Of a DNA stretch of 8,194 bases, positions 1 through 4,485 are shown piece after piece. Source of the DNA: an uncultured Ruminococcus sp. (lineage in GTDB: Bacteria > Bacillota > Clostridia > Oscillospirales > Ruminococcaceae); NCBI GenBank assembly GCA_946612185.1, contig CAMOEP010000082.1, positions 1 to 8,194 of the forward strand, read 5' to 3'. The translations under genes were made by a program, and so were the position numbers. Positions within the stretch are counted from its first letter, which is position 1, and every line of letters starts with the position of its first letter. The notes beneath the pieces are model-generated. The model was given only the letters and a program-made list of their open reading frames with translations. It was not told the DNA's origin and ran no database searches.

Positions 1-1
1 A

Positions 2-132
2 GAGATTGTGGTGCAGATGCGCAGTCAGATTTTTCGGCAGATTGTGCAGAAATTTCGCAGGCATACTGACGTATGTCAAGAAATTTGTGTGCAAGATGCC
101 GGAAAATATGCAAGCAGATGTGCCGCAAAGCC
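2..132. repeat. Long imperfect palindrome, possible dispersed intergenic element
   Basis: This non-coding stretch folds back on itself around a centre at 62-75 (CATAC, four-base loop, GTATG). Moving outward, 50-56 pairs with 80-86 (AAATTTC/GAAATTT), 42-48 with 88-94, 31-39 with 97-106 (one bulge), 18-23 with 109-116 (bulged), and 6-15 with 119-128. By hand I count about 46 pairs, about six of them G-T. The arms are broken by short mismatches, including two A-G/G-A pairs (40-41 with 95-96, 16-17 with 117-118). The left arm reaches almost to the window edge, so the element may continue outside. It lies downstream of the CAP gene's stop codon. A dispersed repeat, a structured RNA or a mRNA 3'-end structure all remain possible; the family is not identified. 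Confidence 0.6.
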
Positions 133-152
133 GTCAGGCGGTCTTTGTGCGG
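123..152. other. Short GC-rich hairpin beyond the CAP-dockerin stop codon
   Basis: CCGC (123-126) pairs with GCGG (149-152), AAAG (127-130) with CTTT (143-146), and CCG (131-133) with CGG (139-141), with small bulges and a five-base loop. All 11 pairs are Watson-Crick, so the fold works in RNA from either strand. It starts 12 bases past the stop codon of the minus-strand CAP gene and could protect or help end that transcript. No T tract follows on the minus strand, so it is not a standard intrinsic terminator. Its left arm is also the outer right arm of the long palindrome, so the two folds would compete. Confidence 0.4.
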
Positions 153-163
153 TGTTGCCTAAA

Positions 164-946
164 TCAGAACACAAATGGCAGATTTCTGTACTCGCCCAGC
201 AAATACCTCTGAAGCGCCTTTGCGTCATTCACATTCACCTGTCCGTCCTTGAAACAGTCGGCAGCTTCCATTTGCAGTTCATTCAGCAGCGGCACGACGC
301 TCCTGTCCTTTGCGCTAAGGTAATCTGTCAGGGTAATATAGTCGTAGCTGTTCACCACTCCGTCGCCGGTCAGATCTCCGCAGGCTTTGGGGACTGTCTC
401 GTTCCTTGTGGGGATATACTGCCCCTCCACATCGCCTTCACAGTTTATGAGAAGTATCTCCCAGTACCACCTGTACGGAGTACTCGCATCATACGCCACT
501 CCAACACCTATATGTGTATACGACGAACCCAGTATAGCTGCCCAGTGTTTCGGGGAATTCCGCCACTGTTCAAAAGTCATTGCAGCAGTTGACGAACCGG
601 CTGCGATATCCTCAGCAGAGCCGTAGGCATCTACAGCATCACGGTCGATAACTGTGGAATAGGACGAGCTGTCCGGACGCTTATGACTCCAGAACTGTGC
701 GCACTCCTGCGCCCTTATCGCTGACCATTCATAAAAAAGCGGAACTGAATATAGCGGCGACAGACCATTCTCTACTCTTGCCTCGTTTACCAGTATCGCA
801 ATTTCCTTTGTAAGCTGGTTAAGGTACGCCTCATCTGCCTCGACCGATGACGTTCTCAAAGGGCGGATACCGAGCGCTGCAAAAGCAAGCGCAATAGCCG
901 AAATGACCGTGATACACCGCTGCATACCTTTACTCGCAATGCTCAT
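164..946 (-). CDS. Secreted CAP-domain (SCP/PR1-like) protein with C-terminal dockerin
   Basis: This 260-residue protein is predicted to be exported and attached to a cohesin-bearing scaffold. Residues 1-10 are polar with basic residues and 11-27 are a hydrophobic core, as in a signal peptide; the cleavage site is unclear. Residues about 45-170 match the CAP/SCP fold: LVNEAR near 52, SHK with H88, an AEDIAAG segment with E112, WRNSPKH with H134, and YTHIGVGV at 143-150. H88, E112 and H134 fit the conserved CAP pocket residues. Residues 190-253 are a dockerin with two calcium-loop repeats, D190-LTGDGVVNSY-D201 and D230-CFKDGQVNVN-D241; position 3 of each loop is non-standard (T and F). The start is supported by GGAGGTG at 954-960, seven bases upstream. 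CAP proteins have varied functions (binding, protease inhibition, others), so the activity is unknown. The domain calls are firm; the job within the cellulosome is inference. Confidence 0.9.
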   Translation of the reverse strand: MSIASKGMQRCITVISAIALAFAALGIRPLRTSSVEADEAYLNQLTKEIAILVNEARVENGLSPLYSVPLFYEWSAIRAQECAQFWSHKRPDSSSYSTVIDRDAVDAYGSAEDIAAGSSTAAMTFEQWRNSPKHWAAILGSSYTHIGVGVAYDASTPYRWYWEILLINCEGDVEGQYIPTRNETVPKACGDLTGDGVVNSYDYITLTDYLSAKDRSVVPLLNELQMEAADCFKDGQVNVNDAKALQRYLLGEYRNLPFVF

Positions 947-1009
947 GCAACAACACCTCCAATACTTTACAATAATTTACCATTTGAAATCGTTCTAAGG
1001 CTTAAATAT

Positions 1010-1038
1010 ATGATACCACAGTTTTCAGAAATAATAAA
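1010..1038 (-). promoter_or_regulatory. Candidate promoter for the CAP-dockerin gene
   Basis: Read on the minus strand, TATCAT (1015-1010) is preceded by TGG, giving an extended -10 form. TTTATT (1038-1033) lies 17 bases upstream as a poor -35 box. Transcription would begin near 1003, leaving a leader of roughly 57 bases before the start codon. The -35 is weak and the region is AT-rich, so chance matches are likely. Confidence 0.3.
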
Positions 1039-1281
1039 GCAGTTTCTGTGAATTTGTTTATTATGCACATACAAATTCTACTTTTTGTACAAATGCAAAA
1101 CTGGCGGATAATGATATATATTATACTAAATATGCAGAAATTTAATAATGCCCTATTTAAAGCCATATTCAAATCAACCTGATAGGTATACATTGTGTCA
1201 TTCTGAAATTTTGTTATACATTTTGTATATAGTTTCCTTTGCGTGCGCATCTTCCGAACAAAAATTAATTTTCTCAGGGAC

Positions 1282-1310
1282 TTGAAGTTTTTTCCGTTTT
1301 GTGTTATAAT
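1282..1310 (+). promoter_or_regulatory. Sigma-A type promoter for prfB
   Basis: TTGAAG (1282-1287) and a consensus TATAAT (1305-1310) are separated by exactly 17 bases, and TGT immediately before the -10 makes it an extended -10 promoter. The predicted start is near 1317, giving a leader of about 47 bases before the prfB start codon. This is the best promoter match I see in the window, and probably drives prfB and, if the following hairpin is leaky, the ABC-F and GH3 genes. Confidence 0.75.
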
Positions 1311-1363
1311 AATCTAAATACGCTTTTAGATAAGTACTGTTATGTATAGAAAGGATTTTTGCC

Positions 1364-2482
1364 ATGATTATTCTTGACGATCTACGAGTTGAAATGGTTG
1401 GCTACCGCAAGGAAATGGAGGAGCTTGCCGACGTTCTGAATATTAAAGCTGCCAAGGACAGAGTGGCTCAGCTTAATGAGGAGACTGCAAAGGACGGCTT
1501 CTGGGACGACCTGGAAAATTCCCAGAAAGTTCTCCAGGAAACTAAGTCACTGGAACGTAAGATAGACAAATACAATAAACTCAACGACAAGCTGGAGGAT
1601 ATCATCACCCTCATCGAACTTTCTATCGAGGAGGAGGACGAAAGTTCCGTTGAGGAGATAAAGTCTGAGATAACCGAGTTCAAGACCCAGCTTGAGGAGG
1701 AGAAGCTTTCCACCCTGCTTACCGGCGAGTACGACAGCTCTAACGCTATCCTTACTTTCCATGCCGGCGCTGGCGGTACTGAGGCTCAGGACTGGGCTGA
1801 AATGCTCTATAGAATGTACAACCACTGGGCTGAGAGCCACAAGTACAAGGTAACTCTCCTGGACTACCTTGACGGCGATGACGCTGGTATGAAGTCCGCT
1901 TCTATCCTCATCGAGGGCGATAACGCTTACGGCTATATGAAAAGCGAATCAGGCGTTCACAGACTGGTAAGAGTTTCACCCTTCGACGCTTCCGGAAGAA
2001 GACATACTTCCTTCGCAGCACTTGAAGTAATGCCCGAAATCGACGACTCTATTGAGATAGATATCCGCCCTGAAGACCTTCAGATAGACGCTTTCAGAGC
2101 TTCCGGCGCAGGCGGTCAGCACATCAATAAGACTTCCTCCGCTATCCGTATCACTCACCTGCCCACTGGTATCGTTGTTTCCTGCCAGACCCAGCGAAGC
2201 CAGCACCAGAACCGTGACTACGCCATGAAGATGCTCCGTGCTAAACTGGTGGAGATCAAGGAGCGTGAGCATCTGGAAAAGATCGAGGACATCAAGGGCG
2301 TTCAGCGTGAGATCGCCTGGGGCAGCCAGATACGCTCCTACGTTTTCATGCCCTACACCCTCGTTAAAGACCACCGTACCGGCTTCGAGAACGGTAATAT
2401 CCAGGCTGTTATGGACGGCGATCTTGACGGATTCATCAACGCTTACCTCAAGTCACTTTCACACGGTACACTTGAAAAGTAA
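1364..2482 (+). CDS. prfB: Peptide chain release factor 2 (RF2), unshifted reading frame
   Basis: RF2 recognises UGA and UAA stop codons in the ribosomal A site and triggers release of the finished protein. The 372-residue product is close to the usual length. Residues about 1-110 form the acidic helical N-terminal domain. SPF at 205-207 is the RF2 stop-codon recognition tripeptide, and GGQ at 250-252, within RASGAGGQHINKT, is the catalytic peptidyl-transferase-centre motif; its glutamine is normally methylated by PrmC. In many bacteria prfB needs a +1 frameshift at codon 25-26 (CTT TGA C in E. coli). Here residues 25-26 are Leu-Asn encoded in frame by CTG AAT (1436-1441), so no shift is required and that autoregulation is absent. 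The start follows GAAAGGA (1349-1355) by eight bases and lies behind a strong promoter. Identification is essentially certain. Confidence 0.97.
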   Translation: MIILDDLRVEMVGYRKEMEELADVLNIKAAKDRVAQLNEETAKDGFWDDLENSQKVLQETKSLERKIDKYNKLNDKLEDIITLIELSIEEEDESSVEEIKSEITEFKTQLEEEKLSTLLTGEYDSSNAILTFHAGAGGTEAQDWAEMLYRMYNHWAESHKYKVTLLDYLDGDDAGMKSASILIEGDNAYGYMKSESGVHRLVRVSPFDASGRRHTSFAALEVMPEIDDSIEIDIRPEDLQIDAFRASGAGGQHINKTSSAIRITHLPTGIVVSCQTQRSQHQNRDYAMKMLRAKLVEIKEREHLEKIEDIKGVQREIAWGSQIRSYVFMPYTLVKDHRTGFENGNIQAVMDGDLDGFINAYLKSLSHGTLEK

Positions 2483-2488
2483 TCAGCA

Positions 2489-2520
2489 GGGAGAGGACGC
2501 TCGTTTCCTCTCCCAATTTT
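2489..2520 (+). terminator. Hairpin between prfB and ABC-F, weak terminator or attenuator
   Basis: Six bases after the prfB stop codon, GGGAGAGGA (2489-2497) pairs perfectly with TCCTCTCCC (2506-2514) around an eight-base loop. It is followed by AATTTTATT, a short and interrupted T tract. The structure looks like a partial intrinsic terminator. No separate promoter is evident in the 19 bases between it and the ABC-F start codon, so the downstream genes probably depend on read-through or on a promoter inside prfB. Confidence 0.6.
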
Positions 2521-2539
2521 ATTCAAAAAGGAAAATCAT

Positions 2540-4465
2540 ATGCTTGTAAGCCTTAATAATATTAACAAATTCTATAACGGCGCTCAGGTTCTCAATAACG
2601 TCTGCCTTAATATCGACGAAAATGACCGCATCGGTCTTGTGGGAAACAACGGCTGCGGTAAGTCTACCCTGCTGAAAATAATCACCGGTTCTGTTGAACC
2701 TGACCGCTTTACCGAAAAGGACGGCATCGTTTCTTTCGCCGGTAAGACCTCCGTGGGCTACCTGGAACAGATGGGCGGTCTGGACTCAGAATCCACCGTC
2801 ATGGAGGAGATGCAGAAGGTGTTCGAGCCGGTAAATAAAGCTATCGCAAGACTTCGTGAGATAGAACTTGCTATGGCGGAGGGCGACAACTCCTGCGACG
2901 ATGAGTACCACCAGCTCACCTCCTGGGTGGAGGCTGTGGACGGATACAATACCGAGGTAAAAATACGCACCATACTCAGCGGCATGGGTTTCTCCGAGGA
3001 GGAACTGAGCAGAACTGTGTCCGGTTTCAGCGGCGGCGAGAAAACAAGGCTTTGTATCTCTAAACTTCTGCTGGAAGAACCAAACCTGCTTATCCTTGAC
3101 GAGCCCACCAACCACCTGGACTTCAAGACTATCATGTGGCTGGAGGACTACCTGCGTACCTACAAAGGCGCTATACTCGTGGTTTCACATGACCGCTACT
3201 TTCTGGACAAGCTTTGCAGCAGCATTTGTGAGATAGAGCGTGGTACTCTGAAACGCTACCGTGGCAACTACTCCGCCTTCGTCCGCCAGCGTGAGGAAAA
3301 CGACTTGCGGCAGGAGCGTGAGTATCAGCAGCAGCAAAAGGAAATAGCCAAAATGGAGGACTACGTTGCAAGAAATCTGGTTCGTGCGTCCACCACGAAA
3401 ATGGCACAGAGCCGCCGCAGACAGCTTGAAAAGATAGAGCGTATCGAGCGCCCGGTACACGATACCAAAAGCGCCAAAATACGCTTCACCTACGCCTTAG
3501 AGCCTCCTCTGGACGTGCTGAAAGTCAAGGGCGTGGATATCTCCGTGGGCGAGGGAAGCCAGAAAAAAACTCTCGTTGATACTATCGACTTCGAGGTTCG
3601 CAGAGGTGAGAAAATAGGCATCATCGGTGACAACGGAATCGGTAAATCCACCCTTTTGAAAATTATCCAGGAACTTCTCCCCCATAAGGGAATAGTCCGG
3701 TGGAACAGCAATGTTAAAATATCTTATTTTGAGCAGGAAAGCACACACCTGAACAAGGCACTGACCGTTATGGAGGAACTTCACAGCCGGTATCCCTCAA
3801 TGTCCGACCTGGAAGTGCGCAGTCTCCTGGCGCAGGTGCGTCTTGTGGGTGAGAATGTATTCAAGGAGACTGGCGTTATCAGCGGCGGCGAGCGTGCTAA
3901 ACTATGCTTTGCTATCATGATGCAGGAGCATGGAAATGTGCTTATACTCGACGAGCCAACCAACCACCTTGACCTCTCAACCAAGGAAGCTATCGAGGAG
4001 GCTTTGCAGGAGTACACCGGTACGGAGATATTTGTCTCCCATGACCGCTATCTGCTCAGCAAAATTGCCGACAGGCTCATTGAACTTACCCCCGGCGGCT
4101 ATCGTCTGCATAACTACGGCTTCGAGAAATACCTTGACGTTCTCCGTGATGAACAGGCTGAGAAAAAGCGTCAGGCTGATGCGGAAAAACAGGCTAAAGC
4201 TGCGGAAACTGCCAAGGCTCAGGCTGCCAGGACATACCGCAGCAAGCAGCAGAGAAGTGCTGATGCCGCAAGGAAAAACGAAATGCGCCGCCTGGAACGT
4301 GAAATTGACGAATTTCAGGCGCAGATAGACGCTCTTACCGAGGAAATAGGCAGGGAAGAAGTCTATACCGACTACGAACTTATGAACCAGAAATGTTCCG
4401 AGATCGACAGGCTCAAACAGCAGATCGAGGAGAACTTTGAAAAATTAATAGAACTGGACGGCTGA
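2540..4465 (+). CDS. ABC-F family ATPase (Uup/YdiF-like translation factor)
   Basis: ABC-F proteins are soluble twin-ATPase proteins that bind the ribosomal E site and act on stalled or slow translation; some give antibiotic resistance. This 641-residue protein has two complete nucleotide-binding domains and no membrane segment. Domain 1 has Walker A GNNGCGKST (35-43), signature FSGGEKTRL (163-171), Walker B LLILDEPTNHLD (183-194) and switch histidine H217. Domain 2 has GDNGIGKST (363-371), ISGGERAKL (447-455), VLILDEPTNHLD (467-478) and H501. Both catalytic glutamates are present. The charged linker at about 245-320 is the ribosome-contacting interdomain region. Residues 535-641 form a long Lys/Glu/Gln/Ala-rich C-terminal coiled coil, as in Uup and YdiF. 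AAAGGA (2527-2532) precedes the start by seven bases. It lies 57 bases after prfB and 20 before GH3. Housekeeping ribosome maintenance is more likely than drug resistance, but sequence alone does not settle it. Confidence 0.93.
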   Translation: MLVSLNNINKFYNGAQVLNNVCLNIDENDRIGLVGNNGCGKSTLLKIITGSVEPDRFTEKDGIVSFAGKTSVGYLEQMGGLDSESTVMEEMQKVFEPVNKAIARLREIELAMAEGDNSCDDEYHQLTSWVEAVDGYNTEVKIRTILSGMGFSEEELSRTVSGFSGGEKTRLCISKLLLEEPNLLILDEPTNHLDFKTIMWLEDYLRTYKGAILVVSHDRYFLDKLCSSICEIERGTLKRYRGNYSAFVRQREENDLRQEREYQQQQKEIAKMEDYVARNLVRASTTKMAQSRRRQLEKIERIERPVHDTKSAKIRFTYALEPPLDVLKVKGVDISVGEGSQKKTLVDTIDFEVRRGEKIGIIGDNGIGKSTLLKIIQELLPHKGIVRWNSNVKISYFEQESTHLNKALTVMEELHSRYPSMSDLEVRSLLAQVRLVGENVFKETGVISGGERAKLCFAIMMQEHGNVLILDEPTNHLDLSTKEAIEEALQEYTGTEIFVSHDRYLLSKIADRLIELTPGGYRLHNYGFEKYLDVLRDEQAEKKRQADAEKQAKAAETAKAQAARTYRSKQQRSADAARKNEMRRLEREIDEFQAQIDALTEEIGREEVYTDYELMNQKCSEIDRLKQQIEENFEKLIELDG

Positions 4466-4485
4466 TTGTCCAAAAGGAGTATGTT

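Larger units (their letters stand above)
947..1363. other. AT-rich divergent intergenic region
   Basis: These 417 bases separate the leftward CAP gene from rightward prfB and are markedly richer in A and T than the flanking genes. The right end has the prfB promoter and the left end a weaker candidate for the CAP gene. Between them I see only weak signals: an inverted repeat TATACA-TTT-TGTATA at 1215-1229, and a partial direct copy of its left half (TATACATT) at 1187-1194. An 82-codon open frame on the minus strand (1002-1250) has low-complexity, AT-driven composition and overlaps the candidate CAP promoter; I do not regard it as a gene. No RNA gene is recognisable. Confidence 0.6.

Noticed and set aside
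8..592. 194-codon open frame on the plus strand across the palindrome and the CAP gene 3' end
   Set aside because: It is antisense to the clear CAP-dockerin gene for most of its length, has no ribosome binding site of note, and its translation shows no domain pattern.
1002..1250. 82-codon minus-strand open frame in the AT-rich intergenic region
   Set aside because: Ile/Cys/Lys-rich translation expected from AT-rich DNA, no convincing Shine-Dalgarno, and it overlaps the likely CAP promoter region.
2540..4465. Antibiotic-resistance ABC-F or membrane transporter ATPase
   Set aside because: No membrane segments or permease neighbour, and the long C-terminal coiled coil is more like Uup/YdiF housekeeping proteins. 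Resistance is not excluded but nothing visible supports it.
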